Assembly (NCBI GenBank): GCA_028817895.1
Contig: JAPPOQ010000027.1
Location: 1-64,000 of the forward strand
DNA length: 64,000 bases
Origin: Ahrensia sp.
GTDB taxonomy: Bacteria > Pseudomonadota > Alphaproteobacteria > Rhizobiales > Rhizobiaceae
Direction: 5' to 3'
This document shows positions 46,549 to 59,192 of the stretch, piece by piece. Numbering within the stretch: the stretch's first letter is position 1; each line of letters opens with the position of its first letter. The notes below the pieces were generated by a model. The model worked only from the letters and a program-made list of their open reading frames with translations, searched no databases and had not been told where the DNA came from. The translations under genes were made by a program, and so were the position numbers.

Positions 46549-46819
46549 CGGGCAGGTTAAACAACGGAGCGAGTCTGATCGCATCGAACTTGAGAAGGTC
46601 AAAGCAGAAATCGATCTGATCGGTGCGCAGATCACCAAACTCAACGTCGAAACGTCACTGGCAGAAACGCAAAGAAGAAAGCTGGAAGCAGAAATTGGAA
46701 AGCTGCATCAGGAGAGCTCAAAAATTGCTCGTGAGAAAACCTTCTATCCGATCGTCATCATCACGGGTTCCGTCGTCGCAGTCTTTACGGTTTTTGGGGT
46801 CATCTTGAGAGCACTTTGA
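46502..46819 (+). CDS. Small coiled-coil membrane ORF before rpoC
   Basis: A 105-residue ORF that opens with GTG; TTG codons at 46520, 46532 and 46541 are other possible starts. Residues about 22-74 form a strongly heptad-like coiled-coil (ESDRIELEKVKAEIDLIGAQ, ETSLAETQRRKLEAEIGKL), and residues about 80-103 a transmembrane helix (PIVIITGSVVAVFTVFGVIL). The tail-anchored layout complements the preceding single-helix ORF. No family is recognised. Confidence 0.5.
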   Translation: MLDWLSLQIGLLSLSNGQVKQRSESDRIELEKVKAEIDLIGAQITKLNVETSLAETQRRKLEAEIGKLHQESSKIAREKTFYPIVIITGSVVAVFTVFGVILRAL

Positions 46820-46851
46820 AGTGACCCGCATGCCAGAGAAAAATTCAAATG

Positions 46852-46867
46852 GAGCTGCATGCAGCTC
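46852..46867. promoter_or_regulatory. Perfect 16-bp palindrome upstream of rpoC
   Basis: GAGCTGCATGCAGCTC is a perfect palindrome ending 33 bp before the rpoC start. Flanking CCCGC (46825-46829) and GCGGG (46870-46874) could extend it into a longer RNA fold next to the AAGGAG. It might bind a dimeric regulator or shape the rpoC leader; neither is shown. Confidence 0.35.
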
Positions 46868-46900
46868 AAGCGGGCCAAAAGCCCAAAAGGAGAAAATCGC

Positions 46901-51103
<4,203 letters not shown>

Positions 51104-51126
51104 AGTAGCTTGTCTTAGTTCGTTCT

Positions 51127-51162
51127 AAGCCGTCGCAACTTGGGTTGCGACGGCTTCTTTTT
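51127..51162 (+). terminator. Rho-independent terminator after rpoC
   Basis: AAGCCGTCGCAAC (51127-51139) pairs exactly with GTTGCGACGGCTT (51144-51156) around a 4-nt TTGG loop, followed by CTTTTTG. It begins 24 bp after the rpoC stop and ends the rpoBC transcript. Confidence 0.93.
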
Positions 51163-51280
51163 GTCCGGAACACGATGTGCACTTTTGCACGGCAGGCTTA
51201 GTGATTTCCCGGCAATGTCATTGCTGAAATCATATGCTACACTCCAGCTGCGAGTATGTGAGAGTTGCGTGGGGAAAATC

Positions 51281-52069
51281 ATGTTTGAGAAGGTCTCAAA
51301 TGCAGTGGTTGTGTGTGCCAGCGTCTTGTCATTGGGAACGCTCACGGCATGCACTTCAACATCGGGCAATTCGGGGCTGAGCAGCAGTTTTTCTTCTCCG
51401 CAGGGCAGCGCCTCGAAAGAAGTTGTCGTGCGCGGGCGAACGTCCAACTATGTTGGGCGCACACCTGGGCGACCGGCTCTTTCGGAAATCGATTACCCGC
51501 TGATTTATGGCGCGCGTAACGATGGTGGCGTCGCGATTGAGGCTTTTGACTACAAGCGCATGGACCCGAAATTCCTGCGCCAGCAGGTCGCGTATTTTGG
51601 TCCGGAGCCGCCCGGAACGATCATTGTCGACGCCAAGCGGCGCCATCTCTATTTGGTCGAGCCCGGGCGCAAAGCCATGCGTTACGGCATCGCGGTTGGC
51701 AAGGAAGGCCATGCCTGGACCGGCAGTGCCCGTCTGCAATGGAAGCAAAAATGGCCGACATGGACGCCGCCAAAAGAGATGATCGAGCGAAAGCCGGAAT
51801 TGAAGAAATATGCCGACGGCTTGGCAGGATCGCCACAAAACCCGCTTGGCGCACGTGCAATGTATCTGTTCAAGAACGGCAAGGACACGCTGTATCGCAT
51901 TCACGGAACGGACAAGCCGCACTCAATTGGAAAGGCTGCGTCTTCAGGCTGCTTCCGCATGATCAATCAGGACGTCATCGACCTCTACGACCGCGTTGGC
52001 GTGAAGGGAGCGGTGCATGTGCGCCCACAGGTTGATCAAAGGCTCGTTGCTCAACTACGCGGTCGGTAA
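51281..52069 (+). CDS. L,D-transpeptidase lipoprotein
   Basis: A 262-residue envelope enzyme with the YkuD (ErfK/YbiS) catalytic domain. The signal peptide ends in a lipobox, LGTLTAC, so it is probably lipid-anchored. The catalytic motif is HGTDKPHSIG followed by SSGCFRM with Cys224. Such enzymes make 3-3 peptidoglycan cross-links or attach proteins to the wall. ATG 51281 was chosen for the signal peptide; longer frames run back into the rpoC terminator. Confidence 0.9.
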   Translation: MFEKVSNAVVVCASVLSLGTLTACTSTSGNSGLSSSFSSPQGSASKEVVVRGRTSNYVGRTPGRPALSEIDYPLIYGARNDGGVAIEAFDYKRMDPKFLRQQVAYFGPEPPGTIIVDAKRRHLYLVEPGRKAMRYGIAVGKEGHAWTGSARLQWKQKWPTWTPPKEMIERKPELKKYADGLAGSPQNPLGARAMYLFKNGKDTLYRIHGTDKPHSIGKAASSGCFRMINQDVIDLYDRVGVKGAVHVRPQVDQRLVAQLRGR

Positions 52070-52084
52070 GTGTGGATGGATGGA

Positions 52085-52951
52085 CTATTCGCCAGTGACG
52101 ACCGGTGTGTCGTCGGCACCGCCCCATTCAGCCCATGAGCCATCATAGAGCGTGTGCCGGGAGTGGCCGACGGTTTCCAGCGCAAGCGTCAGCGCGGCGG
52201 CGGTCACGCCGGAACCGCAACTGGTGACGATTGGCTTGTTGAGATCGATTTGCGCATCTTCAAACACACGGCGCAGCTCTTCTGCACTTTTGAGGCGACC
52301 ATCCGTTGCAAGTTCCGAGAAGGGAACCGAGTAAGCACCGGGCATATGGCCTGAACGGATGCCGGGCCGCGGCTCTGGGGCCGTTCCAGCAAACCGGTCT
52401 GCGGGTCGCGCATCCGCAATCTGCACACTGGCGTCTTTCACGATGCGGCTCATCTCGCCAAAGGTCGTGACTGCGCTTTCGTCAAATTTCGCTTTGAAAA
52501 GACGCGGAGAAACCGGTGCGGTTCCAGCCTCGATAGGCAGTCGCTGGGCAATCCATGCCGGCAATCCGCCATCCAGAATGACAACTTTCGCAGCGCCCAT
52601 GACACGAAAATTCCACCAGACCCGGGGCGCTGAGAACAGGCCCATACCGTCATAGACGACGATCGTATTGGTATCGGCGATGCCGAGCGCCCCGGCCTTT
52701 TCGGCAAAGACATCGGACGGCGCGAGCGTATGCGGCAGGTCCGATCCGGGTTCCACGACATCGTTGATGTCGAAATAGACTGCACCCGGAATATGCTGCG
52801 CATCATATTCAGCGCGACCGTCTCGGGGCACGCCGTGCATCAACATGGTTGGCAAATACCAGGAGCTATCGACAATCGAAACATCGGGATTGCCTAACTG
52901 ACCGGCGAGCCAGTCGCAGGAAACGAGATAGGGGTTTGAAGGTTCGCTCAT
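52085..52951 (-). CDS. sseA: 3-mercaptopyruvate sulfurtransferase
   Basis: Two-domain rhodanese that moves sulfur from 3-mercaptopyruvate to thiol acceptors. The 288-residue protein has an N-terminal inactive domain (VVYDGMGLFSAPRVWW) and a C-terminal domain with the catalytic loop CGSGVTA, whose Ser-Gly-Val pattern favours mercaptopyruvate over thiosulfate. ATG 52951 is the second of two adjacent ATGs. It lies 9 bp downstream of alaX, at the end of a cysteine-related run. Confidence 0.92.
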   Translation of the reverse strand: MSEPSNPYLVSCDWLAGQLGNPDVSIVDSSWYLPTMLMHGVPRDGRAEYDAQHIPGAVYFDINDVVEPGSDLPHTLAPSDVFAEKAGALGIADTNTIVVYDGMGLFSAPRVWWNFRVMGAAKVVILDGGLPAWIAQRLPIEAGTAPVSPRLFKAKFDESAVTTFGEMSRIVKDASVQIADARPADRFAGTAPEPRPGIRSGHMPGAYSVPFSELATDGRLKSAEELRRVFEDAQIDLNKPIVTSCGSGVTAAALTLALETVGHSRHTLYDGSWAEWGGADDTPVVTGE

Positions 52952-52960
52952 CATGTTGCT

Positions 52961-53695
52961 CTATGCGGGCAGCGGACCAAACCGAATGCGCATGCGCCGG
53001 TTCTCGCGCCCCTTCTTTTCGATCTTGCCGATATGGATGGGGCCGATCTCACGCGTATTGGTAACATGTGTGCCGCCGCATGGCTGAGAATCGATGACGG
53101 CATTTTCGCCAATGCAGACAAGCCTGATCTTGCCCAATCCACGGGGCGGTTTCACATTTTTTGAGCGCACCAAATCCGGGTTGGCGTCGAGCTCGTCTTC
53201 CGTGATCCACTGTGTGTAGACGGGGTGATTGCCCGCGACGAGTTCCATCAACTTTTCGCTGAGCTCTCTCTTGTCGGCCGTCTCGCTCATATCGAAATCA
53301 ATACGACTGTCCTGCTCATTGACGGCCGCCCCCGTGATCGGTTCTGGACAGACGACAGATAAAAGATGGCAGGCTGTGTGCATCTTCATGAGCTTTAACC
53401 GGCGCTCCCAATCTATGATGGCGGTCAGTCTTTCGCCCGGTGCCGGGAGAGGGGCCTCGGCTTCAGGAACGTGCACAATTACAGACTTCCCACCTCTTTC
53501 ATAAACCGTCGTCGCAATGGAAAACCGCGTGCCGTCCTCGCGTTCGAAATATCCGCTGTCGCCCGGTTGACCGCCGCTGTTTGCATAAAAGGGCGTGCGA
53601 TCCAGCACGATCCCGCCTTCACCGGTGATCGCGAGAACGTTGGCCTGCGCGGACTTCAGATAGGCATCGTCAGCGAAGAGTTGGTCTGTCTTCAC
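52961..53695 (-). CDS. Alanyl-tRNA editing protein AlaX
   Basis: A 244-residue free-standing relative of the AlaRS editing domain, which clears Ser or Gly from mischarged tRNA-Ala. It has the beta-barrel segment RTPFYANSGGQPGD (residues 34-46), and the zinc ligands His106 and His110 in MHTACHLL plus Cys206 and His210 in SQPCGGTHV. It starts at a GTG overlapping the cysK stop (GTGA), so the two are translationally coupled. The much longer frame upstream is antisense-like sequence within cysK. Confidence 0.9.
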   Translation of the reverse strand: MKTDQLFADDAYLKSAQANVLAITGEGGIVLDRTPFYANSGGQPGDSGYFEREDGTRFSIATTVYERGGKSVIVHVPEAEAPLPAPGERLTAIIDWERRLKLMKMHTACHLLSVVCPEPITGAAVNEQDSRIDFDMSETADKRELSEKLMELVAGNHPVYTQWITEDELDANPDLVRSKNVKPPRGLGKIRLVCIGENAVIDSQPCGGTHVTNTREIGPIHIGKIEKKGRENRRMRIRFGPLPA

Positions 53696-54735
53696 TCGTC
53701 GACCTCCTCGAACGGTATGGCGATGCCGCTGTCGCGTTCCATCCAGTCCGGCACGGGCAGGTCTTTGGAACGCAGGAAATCCGGGTTGAACAGCTTGGCT
53801 TGGTAGCGCGTTCCATAGTCGCAAAGGATGGTCACGATGGTGTGGCCGGGGCCGAGTTCCTTTGCCAGACGCACGGCGCCCGCAATGTTGATGCCGGAGG
53901 ACCCACCAAGCACAAGCCCCTCATGTTCCATGAGGTCGAAGATGTATGGCAGGGCTTCCTGATCGGTGATTTGGTAGGGAAAGTCCACCTCGAGCCCTTC
54001 CAGATTGGCTGTTATGCGGATCTGGCCGATCCCCTCGGAGATCGAGGTGCCTTCGGCCTTCAACTCGCCATGGGCGTACCAGTTGTAGAGTGAAGCGCCG
54101 CCCGGATCGGCCAATCCGATCTTGACAGCCTTGTTGCGTTCGCGCAGCGCCTGCGCGGTTCCGGCCAGCGTTCCACCGGAACCGCAGGCACAGACAAATC
54201 CATCGACTTTACCAACAGTCTGTTCCCAGATTTCCGGTCCCGTGGTCTCGATATGCGCTTGGCGGTTTGCCGTGTTGTCAAACTGATTGGCCCAGATTGC
54301 ACCTTCGGCATGGCTTTTTGCCAGTTGCTCGGCGAGCCGACCCGACAGCTTCACGAAATTATTCGGGTTCCGGTACGGCTTGGCCGGCACCTCGATGAGT
54401 TCGGCCCCAAAGGCGCGAATGGCATCTTTCTTCTCCTGGCTCTGTGTGTCGGGAATGACGATGACTGAACGATATCCGAGCGCATTGCCGACCATGGCCA
54501 GACCGATGCCCGTATTGCCGGCGGTGCCTTCCACGATAATGCCGCCCGGGCGAATTTTGCCTTCGCGCTCAGCCTGTCGGATGATCGACAAAGCGGCGCG
54601 ATCCTTCACGCTCTGGCCTGGATTGAGAAACTCGGCCTTGCCCAAAATCTCGCAGCCGGTTTCATCGGATATCTTGTTGAGCCGGATGAGTGGCGTGTTG
54701 CCGATAGCATCGAGAACGGAAGCGTGGACAGTCAT
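53692..54735 (-). CDS. cysK: Cysteine synthase A
   Basis: PLP enzyme making cysteine from O-acetylserine and sulfide. The 347-residue protein begins SVLDAIGNTPLIRLNKI and has the cofactor Lys44 in NPGQSVKDRAA, the substrate loop VEGTAGNTGIG and CACGSGGTLAG. It is longer than E. coli CysK (323) in its C-terminal part, as in the rhizobial long form. The start MTVHASVL was chosen over one 21 codons upstream. Heads the cysK-alaX-sseA run on the minus strand. Confidence 0.93.
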   Translation of the reverse strand: MTVHASVLDAIGNTPLIRLNKISDETGCEILGKAEFLNPGQSVKDRAALSIIRQAEREGKIRPGGIIVEGTAGNTGIGLAMVGNALGYRSVIVIPDTQSQEKKDAIRAFGAELIEVPAKPYRNPNNFVKLSGRLAEQLAKSHAEGAIWANQFDNTANRQAHIETTGPEIWEQTVGKVDGFVCACGSGGTLAGTAQALRERNKAVKIGLADPGGASLYNWYAHGELKAEGTSISEGIGQIRITANLEGLEVDFPYQITDQEALPYIFDLMEHEGLVLGGSSGINIAGAVRLAKELGPGHTIVTILCDYGTRYQAKLFNPDFLRSKDLPVPDWMERDSGIAIPFEEVDE

Positions 54736-54810
54736 GAGGCAGTCTCTGGAGCAAGGAATCGCGGCACAGTATCGGCGCACCGGAGCCACCGCAAGCAAGG
54801 TGATGCTGGC

Positions 54811-56139
54811 TCAGGCTCGCTGCGCGGAATCGATTTGCGCGCGAAGATGCTCCACCTGTTCACGACCAAGCGGAAAGTTCCACATCAGGGCAAGCGACGG
54901 CAGTTTGAGCGCGATCGGCCCCCAGCCGTAAAGAAAGCCGAGGGCCGTAAGACCCATCTGCGTTGATTGTTGTGGCTGCTGAGCGTCAAAGCCGAACCAT
55001 CCCAGCAGCGAGAAGGCTCCGGCGACCGCCAATGCGAGCGACATTTTGGTGGCGAGGCTCCAAAGGGAAAAGTAGACACCGGAGCGCTGTTCGCCGGATT
55101 TGGCCGTGTCCACATCGATGACATCGGCCTGCATGGAGGGAGGCAGGGCGATGTCGGCTCCAAGGGCGAGACCGGACAGGACACAAATGGCGCCAAAGGC
55201 GAACGCAGCGCCCTCTGACAGAAACGGCGCCGGAGAAAACACGATTGCTGCAAAGATCATGGCGCAGCACCAGGCCCGATGTTTTGACGTCTTACGGGCG
55301 ACGAAGGTCCAGAAGGGAACGGATACCACTCCGCACAGAAAATAGGTGAAGAGAAACGGCCCGCGCAGGTCTTCAAGTCCGAGTCGCGCCGAGCAATAGA
55401 GTAGGAACAATGTGGCGGCGATCGAATTGCCGCATCCATTCAGGAAGAATGCACAAGCGAGACGAATGAAGGCACGGTTCGACTTCACATGCGAAAGGCC
55501 AGCGATGATGCCCACGCGGGTCGTGCTGTGCTCGCGCGGCTCCGGCACCCGCCAGACGGTGAGCACCCCGGTGAGAGGCAATGCCAAAATGAGGCAAACT
55601 GCCAATAGCGCAAAGCCGTGAAACGCGCTCGCATCTTCCCAGCCAAGCGAGAAGGGGATGATGATGGCAAGCAAGGTTCCGATCAGTGTCAGGCCCTCAC
55701 GCATGCCTGTGACGCGCGAGCGTCCCTCATAGGAGGTTTCCAACTCCGCTCCCCATGCCGTGAAGGGCAGAATGGCGAGCGTGTAGCCAACTGACAGGAC
55801 GAGCGACCAAAGCCCGAGATACCAGATGCTTGCATCAGCCGGTGGCCAGAAGAGTTGCCAGACCCCCAGCATGACAATCGGGATGGCGCAGGCGAACCAC
55901 AGGCGCCGTCGCCCGAAGGCGGGTCGAAATCTGTCTGCCAGAATGCCGACCAGCGGATCGTTGACGGCATCAAAGGCGCGCACCAAGAACAGTGCCAGGC
56001 CGATTCCGGCAAGGGGCAGGCCGATCGTTTCGGCATAAAAGGTGGGTATGAACGAGTAGAGCGGGAGTGTCAGTGCAGCCAACGGAATGGCCGGGAGCGC
56101 GTAAATGATCAGACGCGAAAGGGGCAGGGCGCTGCTCAA
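54811..56139 (-). CDS. GPH-type MFS transporter
   Basis: A 442-residue membrane protein with about twelve hydrophobic helices, belonging to the glycoside-pentoside-hexuronide cation symporter group of the major facilitator fold. The conserved DAVNDPLVGILADRF near residue 56 and RPAFGRRRLW mark the first cytoplasmic loop; ELETSYEGRSRVTGMREG is the second. The substrate is unknown. It lies 23 bp downstream of cfa and is probably co-transcribed with it, an association seen in other rhizobia. Confidence 0.85.
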   Translation of the reverse strand: MSSALPLSRLIIYALPAIPLAALTLPLYSFIPTFYAETIGLPLAGIGLALFLVRAFDAVNDPLVGILADRFRPAFGRRRLWFACAIPIVMLGVWQLFWPPADASIWYLGLWSLVLSVGYTLAILPFTAWGAELETSYEGRSRVTGMREGLTLIGTLLAIIIPFSLGWEDASAFHGFALLAVCLILALPLTGVLTVWRVPEPREHSTTRVGIIAGLSHVKSNRAFIRLACAFFLNGCGNSIAATLFLLYCSARLGLEDLRGPFLFTYFLCGVVSVPFWTFVARKTSKHRAWCCAMIFAAIVFSPAPFLSEGAAFAFGAICVLSGLALGADIALPPSMQADVIDVDTAKSGEQRSGVYFSLWSLATKMSLALAVAGAFSLLGWFGFDAQQPQQSTQMGLTALGFLYGWGPIALKLPSLALMWNFPLGREQVEHLRAQIDSAQRA

Positions 56140-56162
56140 GGCGTCAGGTCCTCAAACCCGCC

Positions 56163-57419
56163 TCACGCTTTCTCATAGACGATCTGGCGCACATTGATGG
56201 AATCGGCTTTGAAGCCCGCTTCGCAATAGTGGAAATAAAATTCCCACATACGCTTGAAACGATCGTCAAATCCGAGGGGCTTGATTGTGTCCCATGCCTT
56301 CCAGAAGCGCAGGCGCCATTCTTCCAGAGTTTGGGCGTAGTCGAGCCCGAAGGCGCGGGTGGAAATCTGCTCCAGCTGCGCGTCTGAACCGAGTTGTTCC
56401 ATGATTTCAGCGCTCGGCAACATGCCTCCGGGAAAGATGTACTTTTGAATAAAGTCCGGGTTCGACCGGTAGTGCTCAAGGTCGTCATCGCGAATGGTGA
56501 TGACCTGCAAGCCCGCCTTTCCGCCTGGCACGAGGCATCGGTTGAGCGTATCGAAATAGGCGGGCCAGAACTCCTCACCGACTGCTTCGAACATTTCGAT
56601 GGACCCTATGCGATCGTAAGCCGCGCTTTCGTCTCGGTAGTCCTGAAACTTGATGGTGACCTTGTCTGCCAGTCCTGTGCGCTCCATGCGCCCCTGTGCA
56701 TAGGCGAATTGCTCTTTGGAGATGGTGAGGCATGTCACCTTCGCGCCAATGGTGCCCGCCACATACTCGGCGAATCCACCCCAGCCGCAGCCGATTTCCA
56801 GCACGTGATGATGCGGCTTGATTCCGGTTCGTTCAGCCAGTGATTTGTATTTGGTTTCCTGTGCCGCCTCCAGCGTGTTGGCCCCGTCGCGAAAAATCGC
56901 GCTGGAATAGGTCATGGAGGGGTCGAGCCACTGCTCGTAAAAGGCGTTTCCAAGGTCGTAGTGCGCCGCAATATTGCTTTGCGCCTTGCGCTTGGTGTTG
57001 CGGTTCAGCCAATGGCGAAACGACGTGATGAGGTTCATCAGTCGGTTGCGGGCAAACAATCCGTCCGTGCCTCCGCCATAGCTGTTTTTCAAAAACAGTT
57101 CGAGGAAACTCGTAACGTCCGGCGAATCCCATTCGCGGTCGATATAGCTTTCCGCCACACCGAGTGATCCCTGCGACACGACGCGGCGAATGATACCCCA
57201 ATCGTGTAGCGTCGCTTCACCGTGCGGACCAGGTTCTGGCGCCTTGAAGGTGAATGTCTTGCCGTCCGGTATGGTGAGTTGCAGCGACCCATAGCGCATG
57301 TGGGCGATGACCCGCATTATTGCCGCGACACTGCGCGGCAAACCCTGCACCGCCTGATGCAGATTGTCCTTCGTGAGTTCGATGATATCCGCCTTTGCAG
57401 GTGGAGTCGTTGCAGTCAT
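56163..57419 (-). CDS. cfa: Cyclopropane-fatty-acyl-phospholipid synthase
   Basis: SAM-dependent enzyme that adds a methylene group across double bonds of membrane lipids, protecting against acid and desiccation. The 418-residue protein has SNIAAHYDLGNAFYEQWLDP, the SAM motif LEIGCGWGG at residues 207-215, LTISKEQFAYA and MFEAVGEEFWPAYF, and ends EFYFHYCEAGFKADSINVRQ. The start MTATTPPAKA was preferred to one 17 codons earlier. It precedes the GPH transporter. Confidence 0.93.
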   Translation of the reverse strand: MTATTPPAKADIIELTKDNLHQAVQGLPRSVAAIMRVIAHMRYGSLQLTIPDGKTFTFKAPEPGPHGEATLHDWGIIRRVVSQGSLGVAESYIDREWDSPDVTSFLELFLKNSYGGGTDGLFARNRLMNLITSFRHWLNRNTKRKAQSNIAAHYDLGNAFYEQWLDPSMTYSSAIFRDGANTLEAAQETKYKSLAERTGIKPHHHVLEIGCGWGGFAEYVAGTIGAKVTCLTISKEQFAYAQGRMERTGLADKVTIKFQDYRDESAAYDRIGSIEMFEAVGEEFWPAYFDTLNRCLVPGGKAGLQVITIRDDDLEHYRSNPDFIQKYIFPGGMLPSAEIMEQLGSDAQLEQISTRAFGLDYAQTLEEWRLRFWKAWDTIKPLGFDDRFKRMWEFYFHYCEAGFKADSINVRQIVYEKA

Positions 57420-57515
57420 GCCGTCACCAGCACGGTTCCTTGCACCGAAATCGGTGTCCAATGGTCTCAAAATTCACCTTCGAACAGCCGCATACACGCG
57501 TCAAGCGGCGAAAGT

Positions 57516-58958
57516 TCACCCCTTAGTTGCGTCGAGGGCCTCCAATGCCCGTTCTCTCGCCCATTTGTGATCCACAATCGGCTTGGGGTAGGTCTCGCCC
57601 AGAACGACCCCGGCCTTTATGAGAACGTGTTCAGGCGCGTCCCAGGGAGCAGGCAGGTGGTCATTCGGCAGGTCTTTCAATTCCGGGACATAGCGTTTGA
57701 TATAGGCGCCATGCTGGTCGAATTTTTCCGACTGCATGATCGGGTTGAAGATGCGGAAAAACGGCGAGGCATCCGCGCCACTGCCTGCCACCCATTGCCA
57801 CTGGGCGGGATTGCTCGCCGGGTCGCCATCAACCAGCGTATCCCAAAACCAGGCTTCCCCATCGCGCCAATCGATCAGAAGATGTTTGATCAGGAAGGAC
57901 GCAACAATCATGCGCACGCGATTGTGCATCCAGCCCGTCTGCCACAATTGCCGCATACCGGCATCAACAATGGGGTAACCGGTCTGTCCCCTTTGCCAGG
58001 CCCTCAGCGCCTGCTTGTCTTCCTGCCAGGGAAATTCGTCGAACTTCGGTTTGAAATTTGATTTGTGCAGATCAGGCCATTCCTGAAGCAGGTGATAGGA
58101 GAATTCGCGCCACACGAGTTCCTTTACCCAAGTGAGGCGGGCTGACTTTGGCGCGTTGCGGCGCCCGTCCCAGGCATCGTGAAACAGTTGGTAGGGGCTG
58201 ATTTCGCCGAAACGCAGGTGAGGTGACAGTCGTGACGTACGGTCTGGTCCCGGCTGATCGCGTATCGTGTCATAGTCTGCCAGATCGTCGCGAAGAAAAT
58301 CATCGGCAGCTTTCCGGGCAGCAGCTTCGCCGGGTGTCCAACTCTCCGCAATACCTGTTGCCCAGTCTGGTGTGGTGGGCAAGAAGCCCCAATCTTCAAG
58401 ACTGTCGCTTCCGATGTTGCCATCAAAGGTGTTGAGTTGTTCCGGGGCTGGCACAGGTTTGCGGGGAAAGACATCCTGCTCGAACTTCTTCCAAAACGGT
58501 GTGTAGACCTTGTAGGGGTCGCCGCCACCGGTTCGCAGCAGTTTGGGTTCATGCATTAGCAGGGCCGCAAAACTCTTTGCTTCGTAGCCACGCTTTGCAA
58601 AACTCTTCTTGACTGCGCTGTCGACGGCTTGCTCCCCCTCGCCATATCGCCGGTTCCACACAATCGCATCCGCGCTGGTCGTGTCCACGACTTCGCTGAT
58701 GACATCACCAGCGGCACCGCTGCGGAGGATGAGATCGCCACCGATCTTCCCAAGCTGCTTGCGGTGGCTCACCAGGGAATGATGCAGCCACCACTCTTGG
58801 GCAGCGCCCATGGGCCGGATGTCAGGCGAAATCTCATCATGGACATACAGGCAGATAACGGGCTTGCCGCTGTTGGCCGCATGCAACAGAGCCGGATTGT
58901 CGGCGAGCCGCAAATCCTGACGAAACCACATGATGATGGGGGAAGGCGTATCGGGCAT
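57516..58958 (-). CDS. phrB: Deoxyribodipyrimidine photolyase
   Basis: Light-driven flavoenzyme that repairs cyclobutane pyrimidine dimers. The 480-residue protein opens with the antenna domain IIMWFRQDLRLADNPAL and contains the FAD-domain motifs FPWQEDKQALRAWQRGQTGY, MHNRVRMIVASFLIKHLL, and WFWDTLVDGDPASNPAQWQW. This is the class I CPD type. It is divergent from the OmpA-like gene across 234 bp (58959-59192). Confidence 0.95.
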   Translation of the reverse strand: MPDTPSPIIMWFRQDLRLADNPALLHAANSGKPVICLYVHDEISPDIRPMGAAQEWWLHHSLVSHRKQLGKIGGDLILRSGAAGDVISEVVDTTSADAIVWNRRYGEGEQAVDSAVKKSFAKRGYEAKSFAALLMHEPKLLRTGGGDPYKVYTPFWKKFEQDVFPRKPVPAPEQLNTFDGNIGSDSLEDWGFLPTTPDWATGIAESWTPGEAAARKAADDFLRDDLADYDTIRDQPGPDRTSRLSPHLRFGEISPYQLFHDAWDGRRNAPKSARLTWVKELVWREFSYHLLQEWPDLHKSNFKPKFDEFPWQEDKQALRAWQRGQTGYPIVDAGMRQLWQTGWMHNRVRMIVASFLIKHLLIDWRDGEAWFWDTLVDGDPASNPAQWQWVAGSGADASPFFRIFNPIMQSEKFDQHGAYIKRYVPELKDLPNDHLPAPWDAPEHVLIKAGVVLGETYPKPIVDHKWARERALEALDATKG

Positions 58959-59129
58959 TCAACATTCCACAGGCTGACATACGGTCGATAAACGCTGTGT
59001 ATCGCCGCTTGGTTTCGGGCTTTGGCGCGTTGCGCCGCATTCAGTTGTGGTTCAGCATGGTTCTGCCACAAAATAAGCGTGTATCAACAGCACTGCCTGC
59101 GCATGCGCCAATACAAGACCATACGGCGC

Positions 59130-59183
59130 GCTTTGAAACAGGCTTTGAAACAGATTGGCGAACTCTGAAATCAGATTGGCGAA
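59130..59183. repeat. Short direct repeats before the OmpA-like gene
   Basis: GCTTTGAAACAG occurs twice in tandem (59130-59141 and 59142-59153), and CAGATTGGCGAA twice (59151-59162 and 59172-59183) in the region just upstream of the start at 59193. They lie in the untranslated leader or promoter. No function is visible; they could be regulator sites or slippage products. Confidence 0.6.
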
Positions 59184-59192
59184 AGTGTACCC

